Positions 45,056 through 54,441 are shown, numbered from the stretch's first letter. The stretch is DNA of 64,000 nucleotides from Candidatus Terasakiella magnetica (GCF_900093605.1 NZ_FLYE01000001.1:620001-684000), one strand, 5' to 3'. A program made the numbers and translations. The notes: generated by a model not told the origin, from the letters alone.

Positions 45056-47803
45056 TTAAAGACTGTAGCGTTTTTCTAATTCAGTCTTACTGTCTTGAAC
45101 CAGTTGTTCAGTGGCCTGTAAAATGTGCCAAGCCTCATTACCTTCCCCCAGCTCAATGCCGCCTTCTAAAGCCTCAGCCTGTTCACCGATGGCTTTTAGC
45201 CCCATGGTTAAGGCCACGCCTTTTAAACTATGAGCTTCTTTTTTTAAGGCGGCTGAATCGGCTTCTTTAATAGCGACTGAAAGTTTCTCAAGACGTTCTG
45301 GCATTTTGTTAAACAAGCTGCCCAACAACATCTCAATACTTTCTTTATCAAGGTCTTCTTCACGCCCGTAAAGGAAGTCCCAATCAACCACAGAAGAACC
45401 TTCATCTTTCTTCTCAGAAGGCAGTGCTGTTTGAGGCACACTCATATCCTGACTTTCAAGACCAAAAGTCTGGGCAATGGCATCATAAAGTTCCTGCTTA
45501 TCAATCGGTTTTGCCAAATACTGGTTCATCCCAGCCTGAAGGCATTTATCTGCATCACCTTTCATGGCATTGGCAGTCACGGCAATAATAGGAATATTAC
45601 ACTTTGGGGCATCAAGTTTTCGAATTTCACCTGTGGCGGTATAACCATCCATATTGGGCATTTGCACATCCATAAGGACAAGATCATAAGGGATGGTTTT
45701 CACCGCCTCTACAGCCTCAAGTCCATTGCCGACAACATCACTATGGTGACCCATTTTGCGCAAGAAACCCGTAACCACTTCTTGGTTCACATAATTGTCT
45801 TCTGCCACGAGAATGCGCAAACAAGTTTCAGAAACCAGCTCTTTTTGCTTAGGCTGTTGATAGGTTTCTTTCTGTTGAGAGCCGCCTGTGCCAAATAATC
45901 CCAACAAGGTGTTATAGAGATTAGATTGATGCACAGGTTTGGTTAAAAAGGCGTCTGCCCTTTCAATGACTTTTTCGCGCTCCACATCCTCTTTGTGAAT
46001 GGATGAGGCAAAGATCACTTTTACATCTTTATAAGCCTCATCAGCCTGAAGAAATTCAATCATTTCCAAACCTGATTGATCAGGCATCTGAACATCCAAC
46101 AACAAGAAATCAAAGGCCTGATTTTTCAATGCTGACTGTGCATCTAAAACAGATTGTGCGACAGAAGGCTTCACGTTCCAGTTTTCAAGCTGGCGGGCAA
46201 AAATTTCACGATTGATTGGATTATCATCAACGATTAAACCATTTAAGGCCTTATCCCACTGTTTGGGCTTATCCTTCACAGGCGCATCCACAAGCGGTGT
46301 TGCCTGATGTAGCGGAACTTCAAACCAGAAAGAACTTCCTTGGCCTAACTCACTATCCACACCGATGCGACCATCCATCAATTCCACAAGTTGCTTACAA
46401 ATCGCTAAACCAAGCCCTGTGCCGCCAAAGCGACGCGCAATTGAGGAGTCCACTTGGCTAAAGCTGCTAAAGAGCTTTTCCTGATGGTCTTGAGAAATCC
46501 CAATTCCGGTATCACGAATGATAAATTTCAAATATCCTTGATCGCTTAATTCCACGGCAAGAGAAACCCCGCCCTGCTCGGTAAATTTAATAGAGTTACC
46601 AATCAGGTTCAGCAGGATTTGACGCAAACGCCCTGAATCCCCTTCATAATAAGGTAAAACTTCTGAAGTGACGATATAGGCAAGTTCGATATTCTTTTCA
46701 TAAGCGCGCGGTCCCAGAAGCTCAACCACTTCTTCAATCAAAGTTCTCAGCTTGATTGTTTCCATCTCAAGCCTCAAGCGCCCAGCCTCCATTTTTGAAT
46801 AATCAAGAATGTCATTAATGATATGAAGCAGGGCTTCACCAGAGCCTCTAATCGTCTCTGCATAATGTTTTTGCTGCTTAGACAGTTCACTTTCAAGGAG
46901 TAGGCCTGTCATCCCAATCACGCCATTCATCGGTGTGCGGATTTCATGGCTCATGGTCGCAAGGAATTCTGACTTTGCCTCACTGGCTGCATTGGCATGT
47001 TCTAGGGCACTGCGTAAATCTTTATCTTTCGCACTTAGAGAAACATTGGCTTGGGCCAAACGCTCTTTCTCATCATTAAGATGGTCCAATACCGTCTTGT
47101 TTCTTTTAAGCAGCAAGGCCACAGCAGAAAATGTAATGATCAAGAAAACACTAAAGGCAAGCACCAGATAGGCAAACCAGATATCACCGCGCCCTGCCAA
47201 ACTTTGTTCAGGAACAGTGACCACCTGAACACCCCGCACATCACCAATTTTCCAATCATTCTTCGGTGTGTCGGGATGCGCGTTATGACAGGCCACACAG
47301 GCTTCGCCCATAATGATCGGAGTGGCGAACTTTAGTTTTCGTTCTGCATTTTCATCCAGTAGCTCATAAAAAGATTCATCAGGCGTTTGTGAAAAATACG
47401 CCAGGGCTTTTTTTGTAAAAGCGCCAATCTGGCGATCTTTGCGCCATGGGAAAGGATATTCACTGCCTAAGGAAACATGCAAACGCGTATCTGTACCATT
47501 TAGAAATTGCACGAGGTCAATTGAGAAGGTCGCCGGAATGGGAATGGCATTTTCCTTACTCGCATATTCGTGCGTGACCTCAATTGCATCAGTATGGATA
47601 TTGTCCAAAATGACGTTGGTATAAAACGTCCTAAAGGAAGAGATTGCCTGAGAATAAGATTTTGCTGCAATCATCAGCGCAGCATTATCCGTATTCTTGG
47701 TATAGACATGGGCAAGAAACAGAATAACAAATGCAAGAACGAGCGAGGCTGCCGTTAAAGTCACCGCAATCCTTGCCTCAATACCCCCTAAGAATTTGAT
47801 CAC
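45056..47803 (-). CDS. Hybrid sensor histidine kinase: haem-c sensor (DUF3365)-HisKA-HATPase-REC-REC-HPt
   Basis: The 915-residue protein starts at a GTG (47803) with GAGG upstream. TM1 about 11-31, periplasmic DUF3365 domain with CVACH at 169-173, TM2 about 208-232. Then HisKA with MSHEIRTPMNG (His about 284), HATPase (FGGTGLGLAICKQLVELMDG), two complete receivers (LLLDVQMPDQSG and LVLMDVQMPNMDG) and an HPt domain with EAHSLKGVALTMG near residue 855. It contains a whole phosphorelay in one chain, with no PAS domain. It follows a small membrane sensor protein by 35 bp in an operon led by a PhnD-like binding protein. Confidence 0.9.
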   Translation of the reverse strand: MIKFLGGIEARIAVTLTAASLVLAFVILFLAHVYTKNTDNAALMIAAKSYSQAISSFRTFYTNVILDNIHTDAIEVTHEYASKENAIPIPATFSIDLVQFLNGTDTRLHVSLGSEYPFPWRKDRQIGAFTKKALAYFSQTPDESFYELLDENAERKLKFATPIIMGEACVACHNAHPDTPKNDWKIGDVRGVQVVTVPEQSLAGRGDIWFAYLVLAFSVFLIITFSAVALLLKRNKTVLDHLNDEKERLAQANVSLSAKDKDLRSALEHANAASEAKSEFLATMSHEIRTPMNGVIGMTGLLLESELSKQQKHYAETIRGSGEALLHIINDILDYSKMEAGRLRLEMETIKLRTLIEEVVELLGPRAYEKNIELAYIVTSEVLPYYEGDSGRLRQILLNLIGNSIKFTEQGGVSLAVELSDQGYLKFIIRDTGIGISQDHQEKLFSSFSQVDSSIARRFGGTGLGLAICKQLVELMDGRIGVDSELGQGSSFWFEVPLHQATPLVDAPVKDKPKQWDKALNGLIVDDNPINREIFARQLENWNVKPSVAQSVLDAQSALKNQAFDFLLLDVQMPDQSGLEMIEFLQADEAYKDVKVIFASSIHKEDVEREKVIERADAFLTKPVHQSNLYNTLLGLFGTGGSQQKETYQQPKQKELVSETCLRILVAEDNYVNQEVVTGFLRKMGHHSDVVGNGLEAVEAVKTIPYDLVLMDVQMPNMDGYTATGEIRKLDAPKCNIPIIAVTANAMKGDADKCLQAGMNQYLAKPIDKQELYDAIAQTFGLESQDMSVPQTALPSEKKDEGSSVVDWDFLYGREEDLDKESIEMLLGSLFNKMPERLEKLSVAIKEADSAALKKEAHSLKGVALTMGLKAIGEQAEALEGGIELGEGNEAWHILQATEQLVQDSKTELEKRYSL

Positions 47804-47838
47804 TCTCTTGCCTCTTATTTTTTAATTTTCGCAATCGC

Positions 47839-48507
47839 TTATGCTTGGCTTTTTCGATATAGGCCAACCCACATCAAGAGTGTGATACATAAGCCAATCC
47901 CACTCAAGCCAATAATCAAACTCGACTTCAAACTTGTCAGCAAGGCTTGGGTATTTCTCACCTCACGTGTGCGATCCGTGTAAATTTCAACGACACCTTT
48001 AATCTGGCCTCGTTTATTACGAATGGGGACATAGGAAGAAACCAAGTCTTTATCAAAAACCATCTGATCAATGGCTGAAAATTTCCCTTTATGGGTAATC
48101 TGGCTTCCGATTCCACCTTGAGAGGCCGTTTGAAAGGCCGGGTTATCTTTTCGAGTTTGATTTATTTGTGCATGTTCTGTTGAAAACAGCGTCAAGCCCG
48201 CCATACTGAAAAGCTTTACTTTCAAAACGTCCGTTCCCAACATGAAAGTTCTGATCTTTGTATCAATCAGGCTCAAGACTTCACCCTCGACACCTTCTTT
48301 GCGGTTATCAATATCTAAAACGCCACTGATTTCGGGAAAAATCTCATTCACAAAAATCTTTGTTACGGTTTTATTAGCCGATTGGGTCGTTTGCGTAACG
48401 GACTGTTTTAGCAAATCCTGTGTCATTGAGGTCACGATAAAATACAACCCGACAAGCGCTGCATAACAAAGAATAACCATCAAAATAATATTTCGAGAAT
48501 GTGCCAT
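47839..48507 (-). CDS. Membrane protein with a periplasmic sensor domain and no output domain
   Basis: The 222-residue protein has TM1 at about 7-27, a periplasmic domain (about 28-193) and TM2 at about 195-217, ending four residues later. The periplasmic part contains LKVKLFSMAGLTLFSTEHAQ, SSYVPIRNKRGQIKGVVEIY and a final TDRT-type segment, the layout of Cache-like sensor domains that normally continue into HAMP, GGDEF or kinase modules. Here nothing follows. It may be a detached input module for the kinase encoded 35 bp downstream or the one 124 bp upstream. The family assignment is tentative. Confidence 0.7.
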   Translation of the reverse strand: MAHSRNIILMVILCYAALVGLYFIVTSMTQDLLKQSVTQTTQSANKTVTKIFVNEIFPEISGVLDIDNRKEGVEGEVLSLIDTKIRTFMLGTDVLKVKLFSMAGLTLFSTEHAQINQTRKDNPAFQTASQGGIGSQITHKGKFSAIDQMVFDKDLVSSYVPIRNKRGQIKGVVEIYTDRTREVRNTQALLTSLKSSLIIGLSGIGLCITLLMWVGLYRKSQA

Positions 48508-48631
48508 GAGATACCTAAGCTGTCATTTCAAACTGTGTCATTAATCTATATTAACCTAATGTAAATCACCATAAAGAAGCAATTCATTGTTCACCTATCC
48601 TCAATCTAAAGATAAATGAATGCCTCTATGC

Positions 48632-50848
48632 TCAAACATAGGCTTTTAAAACTTCTTCTAAATCTTTCAGCTTAATCGGTTTTGGGATAAATCCATCCAT
48701 ACCAGCATCATGGCATTTATCACGATCTTCCTGCATCGCATTCGCCGTTAATGCTACAATCGGGATATCCTTTGCTTCCATACTTAGTTTTCTAATTTCC
48801 TGTGTCGCCGTGACCCCGTCCATCACAGGCATCTGCATGTCCATCAAAATCAGATCAAATGTTTCTTGTTGCACCAGATTTAACGCTTCAAGGCCGGTTT
48901 CGACCAATGCGTGCCTGTGGCCTAATTTCTCAAGATACATTCTAACGATCTCTTTATTGACATCATTATCTTCTGCAACCAGTACCTTCAACGATTTGGT
49001 TGAAGCACTGTTGACACGATTTTGCATAATCGGGCGCTGACTTGATGGGGCGCATTGTTTTTCTTGTTTAACCAATGGCAGGCTCAGCCAGAAACGGCTT
49101 CCTTCACCAATGATACTATGAACGCCAATTTCACCGCCCATCAAGTGAACAATCTTTTTACAGATCGCAAGCCCAAGACCTGTTCCGCCATACTTGCGCG
49201 TAATACTGCCATCGGCCTGACTGAAGCTATCAAAAACCATATCCTGATTTTCAATCGGAATGCCAATGCCGCTATCTTGTACAACAAACATGAGATGGCC
49301 TTCGCCTTGCTGGCTGACAATAATCTTAACGCCCCCATCATGGGTAAATTTAATCGCATTCCCAACAAGATTGAGCAAGACCTGACGAAGGCGACCCGGG
49401 TCACTATGATAAGCCCCGAGGGTTTCCCGCTCTATATCCACACTCAGTGAAATATTTTTTTCGACGGCACGCGTTTTAAGAAGATTAACCACCCCTTGGA
49501 CCAGTTTGTCCAAATCAAAAAGAACATTCTCTAAAGAAAGCTGACCGGCTTCAATTTTGGAATAATCAAGGATATCGTTGATGATGGTCAGCAACGCATC
49601 ACCGGAACCACAGATGGTTTCGACATAGGTCTTTTGCTCATCATCTAAGGGGGTTGTCTGCAACAAATCTGCCGTGCCGATAATGCCGTTCATCGGGGTT
49701 CTAATCTCATGGCTCATGGTGGCCAGAAAATCTGATTTTGCCCGGCTGGCGAGGTTGGCTTTTTCCAAAGCTTCATTCAGCCTAATCTCATCACGTTTTC
49801 GTCTGGTAATATCATTGATGATGGTCACATATTTCACATCATCACTAGCCACATCCATCTGGTTAATTGAAAGTTCAATAAAGACTGTTGAGCCATCCTT
49901 TTTAACCGCACTTAATTCACGTTTGGCTTTTATGACACGTTCCATATGGATTGGATTTTCCATATAGGCTTGATGGTTCATTTTATGCAGGCCATCTTTT
50001 AAAAAGATGGAAATATTTTCACCGATCAACTCTTCAGCTTGATAACCAAAAATATGGCGGATCGCCGGATTTGCATCATGGATGATACCCTCTTTATCAA
50101 AGACGACAATGCCGTCTAGAATGTTTGAAATCACCCCTTCCAGATAGAGTTTTTGCTCATCCAAAAGCTTATGAGCGTCTTTCAATTTAGAAGACATCAC
50201 ATTAAAGCTATTGCCCAACTGACCAATCTCATCGCTTGATTTGATCTCAACTTCATGACCAAGCTCACCATTAACCAGACGCTCTGTTGCTGCTTTCAAA
50301 GACAGGATTTGCCGTGTAAGGTAGGTACCTAAAACAAAGGAAAACAGGGCAACAAGGATTATCTCAATAATCGCGATAATGGTTGCTTTATTTCGTGTAT
50401 CAGCAAGAACCTGATTAAGCTCGCTTGCCTCAATCCCGATCTCAACCCGCCCTAAGAAAAAATCCCCTTCGCGAATATCTGAAAAAGTATCATAAACGCC
50501 ATCAAGCTTGGCTTCCTCAAGACTACGGTCTGCTTTAAAAGTAACAGACAGGGCCCTGTCGTCGCCCATTTCAACGAGAATATCTTTTTCACTATCTAAA
50601 ATACGGACATACACCATCCCCGGATTTTTCATGACCGTTTCTGCAAAACTTTCAAGCGTTGCAAGGTCACTTTCAATCACCGCATCCTGCGTTGTTGCCG
50701 CAAAGATATTAGATGTAGAGGTGCCGTATTTAACAAGTTCGTTATCAAGGGTTGAACTAAAGACATTGAGGCTCATCATAATCAAAGCGAGTAATAAAAA
50801 CCCTTCGATTATGGCAATTCCAATAATTGTTTTGAGCCGCAACGACAT
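48632..50848 (-). CDS. Hybrid sensor histidine kinase: periplasmic sensor-HAMP-PAS-HisKA-HATPase-REC
   Basis: The 738-residue protein has TM1 at about 8-32, a short periplasmic domain of about 120 residues, TM2 at about 154-178, HAMP (about 178-232), PAS (about 240-355), HisKA with MSHEIRTPMNG (His about 378), HATPase (YGGTGLGLAICKKIVHLMGG) and a receiver with LILMDMQMPVMDG. All phosphorelay residues are present. It starts 24 bp after the PhnD-like binding-protein gene, which argues for ligand delivery from that protein to the periplasmic domain (inferred). Confidence 0.9.
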   Translation of the reverse strand: MSLRLKTIIGIAIIEGFLLLALIMMSLNVFSSTLDNELVKYGTSTSNIFAATTQDAVIESDLATLESFAETVMKNPGMVYVRILDSEKDILVEMGDDRALSVTFKADRSLEEAKLDGVYDTFSDIREGDFFLGRVEIGIEASELNQVLADTRNKATIIAIIEIILVALFSFVLGTYLTRQILSLKAATERLVNGELGHEVEIKSSDEIGQLGNSFNVMSSKLKDAHKLLDEQKLYLEGVISNILDGIVVFDKEGIIHDANPAIRHIFGYQAEELIGENISIFLKDGLHKMNHQAYMENPIHMERVIKAKRELSAVKKDGSTVFIELSINQMDVASDDVKYVTIINDITRRKRDEIRLNEALEKANLASRAKSDFLATMSHEIRTPMNGIIGTADLLQTTPLDDEQKTYVETICGSGDALLTIINDILDYSKIEAGQLSLENVLFDLDKLVQGVVNLLKTRAVEKNISLSVDIERETLGAYHSDPGRLRQVLLNLVGNAIKFTHDGGVKIIVSQQGEGHLMFVVQDSGIGIPIENQDMVFDSFSQADGSITRKYGGTGLGLAICKKIVHLMGGEIGVHSIIGEGSRFWLSLPLVKQEKQCAPSSQRPIMQNRVNSASTKSLKVLVAEDNDVNKEIVRMYLEKLGHRHALVETGLEALNLVQQETFDLILMDMQMPVMDGVTATQEIRKLSMEAKDIPIVALTANAMQEDRDKCHDAGMDGFIPKPIKLKDLEEVLKAYV

Positions 50849-50872
50849 TAATATTACCCCTTGAACTCGAGC

Positions 50873-51688
50873 TTAAAGCTCGTTCAATTTCAGGCTTCTC
50901 ACATCATTCCAATCGGCATCTTGTGCCGCAATAAAGCCTTTGAGTTTCATCTTACCCACCATGGCAAGCCCCTGCTCTGTTGAGCCAAGGTCAACCAATG
51001 CCTGCTGCACAGCTTTTACAAGCTCGCCATCAACACGTTTATGGGCGGCAATGGCATGCGGGGTATAGCCATCTGTTGTCCAGAGAACGCGCAAATTATC
51101 GCGCACGTGCTGCTTGGTATTTTTAAAGGTACGCACAATACCACCACCGGCAACCATACGCCCTTTCACCACATTCAAATAAACAGAGTCATGAGAAGAC
51201 ACGTACTTAGGCGTAATGTTAATGCCGTTGGCTTTCATAAAGCCGCGCGGTAAAAGACTTGCCGCAAAAGCTGCAGGTGATGGGAAAGCAAGTGTGTGCC
51301 CATCAAGTTCTTCCAGCTTTTGCAAAGGGCTATCTTTTTGGACGACCACAACCCCTTTAATACGTTTATCTTTTGCCCGCGCAATGGCGTTATAACCGGA
51401 ACGTTCATGATAAACCGTATAGTGATACGGGTTCATATAAGAGAAATCGGCTTTTTCTTCTTCTAAACGCTTCTCAAATGTTGGAATATTTTTTGCTGTT
51501 GAAAGCTTAAATTTCTGACCTGTCTTATCTGAGAGATATTTTAAAATAGGTTTCCAGATTGCTGCCGTCTTGCTTGCAGATTGCTGCGGTACAACCGAGA
51601 AAGTATACACTTTATCACTTGCAAACGACACAGTTGTAATTGTACTACAAGAAACAAAAACAGCCATTAGTTTCAAAAACTTATTCAT
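50873..51688 (-). CDS. PhnD-like periplasmic binding protein (phosphate/phosphonate type), orphan
   Basis: The 271-residue exported protein has signal peptide residues 1-23 (LMAVFVSCSTITTVSFA, then SD). The PhnD-family core is clear: FSVVPQQSASKTAAIWKPIL, KADFSYMNPYHYTVYHERSG, DGHTLAFPSPAAFAASLLPR and the late RVLWTTDGYTPHAIAAHKRV. There is no phnC/phnE transporter gene. It heads an operon with two hybrid kinases and a membrane sensor. PhnD-type domains are used for sensing in the TtrS tetrathionate kinase, so a sensory role with an oxyanion or related ligand is plausible but not shown. Confidence 0.85.
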   Translation of the reverse strand: MNKFLKLMAVFVSCSTITTVSFASDKVYTFSVVPQQSASKTAAIWKPILKYLSDKTGQKFKLSTAKNIPTFEKRLEEEKADFSYMNPYHYTVYHERSGYNAIARAKDKRIKGVVVVQKDSPLQKLEELDGHTLAFPSPAAFAASLLPRGFMKANGINITPKYVSSHDSVYLNVVKGRMVAGGGIVRTFKNTKQHVRDNLRVLWTTDGYTPHAIAAHKRVDGELVKAVQQALVDLGSTEQGLAMVGKMKLKGFIAAQDADWNDVRSLKLNEL

Positions 51689-51719
51689 TTAAACATCCCC
51701 TTGTTCAAAACAGGTATTG

Positions 51720-51749
51720 AGCATAGGGGATTTACGTAAAAGAAATCAA
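51720..51749 (-). promoter_or_regulatory. Candidate promoter of the PhnD-like/kinase operon
   Basis: On the minus strand TTGATT (51749-51744) and TATGCT (51725-51720) are 18 bp apart, ending 31 bases before the ATG. AAGGGGAT supplies the ribosome site. Confidence 0.4.
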
Positions 51750-51821
51750 CATTAATGATTTGCCCTATACCAATGAACCTCCCCTTAAAGCCATAGACAG
51801 AGAAGCTTGATATTTTTTTAA

Positions 51822-52463
51822 TCAGCCGCCAACCAAAACAGAAGCCGCAAGCTCTTCAGCTTCTTCTTTCGTCATGCCTGCTGCTGAAATGGCTAACTCT
51901 TCCAGATCATTGGCCTCGGGTGTTGAGTTTTGCAAGATATAAGCACAACGCTTAATGACTTCAGCCTGACTTTTAGGCACCATTACCCTCACCTCTACAA
52001 GCTCAACATCATCATTAATGGACTCATCCAAAGTCTCTTGCTGTGCCATGATGCCTTGACCATAGGGGCCATTAACATAAGGCTCGATATGTTTATCAAC
52101 ATTCATAATATGGTCGATAAGCCAGTTTTGCAGAAAATCATTCAACTTTTCACGGTCAATCTTATCAGGGTCTTCCTCAAAGATTTTACGCACCGCATAA
52201 ACCACCTTTTTCAAGTGATGGTGAATGGCTTTATGCTCTGCAAACTTGGGGTAGCCCTTTTCTTTCATCAACTGTTCTTCACGGGCAAAATGCGAAGACA
52301 CATACTGATACAAGAAGTGAATAGACTCCGTCATATTCTCAGCAGGCTGGTTTTCATCAATCGCAGTGCGCAGCTTGAATACCTCATTGAACAAGCTGAG
52401 ATGATCAGCATCAACAAGTGGAATGCCTATTTTATAAGGGGTAAAGTCAAAGTCCTGAGCCAT
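51822..52463 (-). CDS. Bacteriohemerythrin with a C-terminal extension
   Basis: The 213-residue protein has a four-helix di-iron oxygen-binding domain in residues about 1-130. Expected ligands are visible in order: DADH (residue about 20), HFAREEQLM (His and Glu), EHKAIHHHLKK, and HIMNVDKHI. The remaining 80 residues form an unassigned C-terminal part with VRVMVPKSQAEVIKRCAYIL and an acidic helical end. Hemerythrins bind O2 reversibly for storage, delivery or sensing. It sits upstream of nothing obvious but is next to a c-di-GMP phosphodiesterase gene 33 bp away on the same strand, with which it may be cotranscribed. Confidence 0.85.
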   Translation of the reverse strand: MAQDFDFTPYKIGIPLVDADHLSLFNEVFKLRTAIDENQPAENMTESIHFLYQYVSSHFAREEQLMKEKGYPKFAEHKAIHHHLKKVVYAVRKIFEEDPDKIDREKLNDFLQNWLIDHIMNVDKHIEPYVNGPYGQGIMAQQETLDESINDDVELVEVRVMVPKSQAEVIKRCAYILQNSTPEANDLEELAISAAGMTKEEAEELAASVLVGG

Positions 52464-52496
52464 TAAAGCTTCTCCAGTTTTGCGGCTTTATCATTA

Positions 52497-54182
52497 TTAT
52501 TGCGCCGCGATATGTTTTTCTCGGTACTCTAAAAATTGTTCTACGGGAAACGGTTTTGCGTAATAATAGCCTTGGGCAATATTGCAACCAAGTTCCTTAA
52601 TTTTATCCGCGGTCTCACTTGTTTCAATGCCTTCAGCAATAATGCGCAAATTCAATGCATGCCCCAAACGAATAACCGTTTCTACAATCGCTAAATCAGT
52701 TGGATCTTCCAGACAGTTTTTGACGAAAGACTGATCAATTTTCAATTTATTAATTTTGAAAAGCTTTAAGTAGCTTAACGAGGAATGCCCCGTGCCAAAA
52801 TCATCAACCGCGATGGTAAAACCGTGCTCATTAAGATCGGCGAGTGTCTTGGCTGCATCATCTACATTTTGCATGAGTGCCGTTTCCGTAATTTCCAACT
52901 CCAGCATATTGGCCGCAACATTATATTGACGCAAAATACCAATCAGATAGCCGGAAAAATTATCTTTTGTCAGCAAAGCCGCAGAAATATTAACCGCTAG
53001 CTTCACGTCTTCAACGCCATTTTCTTTCCAATAAGAAAGCGTGCGACAGGCTTGATTAAGCGACCAATCTGTTAGATCAACAATAAGCCCTAATGCCTCT
53101 GCAATGGGAATGAACTCTGCAGGGGAAATATAGTTACCTTTTTTCGTAGGCCAACGAATGAGGGATTCTGCCCCAATAATTTGCCCTGTGGACATATCAA
53201 ACTGAGGCTGCACCACCATGCGAAACGGCATTTCATCCACGGCTTCATGAAGCCTTTGCCCAATATCCGTGCGATAGCGCATACGCTCCCCAAGTGCGGG
53301 GTCATAAACAGCAAAACTGTCTGAAGGATTACCTGTTGCTAAGTGAAGCGCAATATCCGCACGCTCAATAAATTCCGATGATGTTTTTGCACTTGCAGGC
53401 AGGTCACTTATGCCAACCAATCCATCTGAGTAAATATTACCCTGTGGGCTTGGTAAAGGTGCGCGAATACAGTTGAATATATCCTCTGCCGCTTGATGGA
53501 TATCAACAGTTTCATGGGCAGGTATTTGATAATGAACACTTAATTGCCAGGGTCCCGTTGAATAGACACTACTACCAAGCGGGAGTTTTTCAATTAAGCG
53601 ACGGCCATAGCCCTGAACGAAAGATCGAATAACCCTATGGCTAAAGGTTCCGATAAGTTCTTTTAAGCCCCACACATCGACCATCGCTAAATAGCCATGA
53701 ACAGTTTGGCTCGAGATCATTTCATTTAAGCGCTTATGTAAGAAAGAACGATTTGGCAAACCCGTTTCAGAATCAAAGTAAAGGAGTTTAACCCGTTCAG
53801 AATCACTTTCTTTATCATGGGATAAATCTTTAAAAATAAAGAGGATCTCTTCATTCTCGACATCTGTTTGAGCATGGGTGCGCAAAAGCACAAAGAAGGT
53901 ATCGCCACTACGATTGAGCGCAAAGGTTTCTCGTTCTTTATCCATACGCGATACGAGTGAGGAAAAGCTTTTATCTTTTGAAAATTGCTTAAAGCTGGTG
54001 TCATAATCAGGAAAAAGCATCGCAACCTGTCGGCCAATGACTTCATCCTTGCCATAACCAAACATGGTCTCAGCCGCTTTATTAAAATCTTGAATTTGCC
54101 CTAAAGCATCTGTTGTGATCACAGCATCAAATGACAGCTGAGAAATTCTATGCGCAGCTGATTTTTGATCTACATTTACCAC
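52497..54182 (-). CDS. PAS-degenerate GGDEF-EAL protein, probable c-di-GMP phosphodiesterase
   Basis: About 561 residues. A GTG at 54182 with AGGG upstream is preferred; a GTG at 54215 has no ribosome site. PAS (about 10-125, FDAVITTDALGQIQDFNKAA), then a GGDEF-like domain (about 135-285) in which the active-site motif reads TGPWQLSV, so cyclase activity is lost. The EAL domain (about 300-555) has AESLIRW in place of EAL plus LAVNIS, LEITETALM, VDDFGTGHSSLSYLK, LKIDQSF and IAEGIET, so metal and substrate residues are essentially complete. It has no membrane segment. It probably hydrolyses c-di-GMP under PAS control (inferred). Confidence 0.85.
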   Translation of the reverse strand: MVNVDQKSAAHRISQLSFDAVITTDALGQIQDFNKAAETMFGYGKDEVIGRQVAMLFPDYDTSFKQFSKDKSFSSLVSRMDKERETFALNRSGDTFFVLLRTHAQTDVENEEILFIFKDLSHDKESDSERVKLLYFDSETGLPNRSFLHKRLNEMISSQTVHGYLAMVDVWGLKELIGTFSHRVIRSFVQGYGRRLIEKLPLGSSVYSTGPWQLSVHYQIPAHETVDIHQAAEDIFNCIRAPLPSPQGNIYSDGLVGISDLPASAKTSSEFIERADIALHLATGNPSDSFAVYDPALGERMRYRTDIGQRLHEAVDEMPFRMVVQPQFDMSTGQIIGAESLIRWPTKKGNYISPAEFIPIAEALGLIVDLTDWSLNQACRTLSYWKENGVEDVKLAVNISAALLTKDNFSGYLIGILRQYNVAANMLELEITETALMQNVDDAAKTLADLNEHGFTIAVDDFGTGHSSLSYLKLFKINKLKIDQSFVKNCLEDPTDLAIVETVIRLGHALNLRIIAEGIETSETADKIKELGCNIAQGYYYAKPFPVEQFLEYREKHIAAQ

Positions 54183-54313
54183 GTTAATCGCCCTAAAAAA
54201 CCTACTAATCCCCACATAAACTAATAGTAGAAAAAACCATTCCCCTCAATCCTAAATAACGATCATAAGGAAAAAACTTCAAACTCATAACGTAAGGGAA
54301 TATTTCAAGCAGA

Positions 54314-54390
54314 TGGCGCACCCTAGAGGATTCGAACCTCTGACCTTCGCCTTCGGAGGGCGACGCTCTATCCAGCTGAGCTAAGGGTGC
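54314..54390 (-). tRNA. tRNA-Arg (CCG anticodon)
   Basis: The minus strand forms acceptor arms GCACCCT/AGGGTGC, D-arm GCTCAGCTGGATAGAGC, anticodon loop CTCCGAA with CCG, T-arm AGAGGTTCGAATCCTCT, and an encoded CCA. It is a single tRNA inside the sensory block. Confidence 0.96.
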
Positions 54391-54412
54391 AGCTCTTAGG
54401 TTTACGGCGCGC

Positions 54413-54441
54413 ACCATACAAGAGGCTTATGACCACGTAAA
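54413..54441 (-). promoter_or_regulatory. Sigma-70-type promoter of tRNA-Arg
   Basis: On the minus strand TTTACG (54441-54436) and TATGGT (54418-54413) are 17 bp apart, followed by GCGCGCC. The tRNA starts 22 bases after the -10. Confidence 0.55.
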
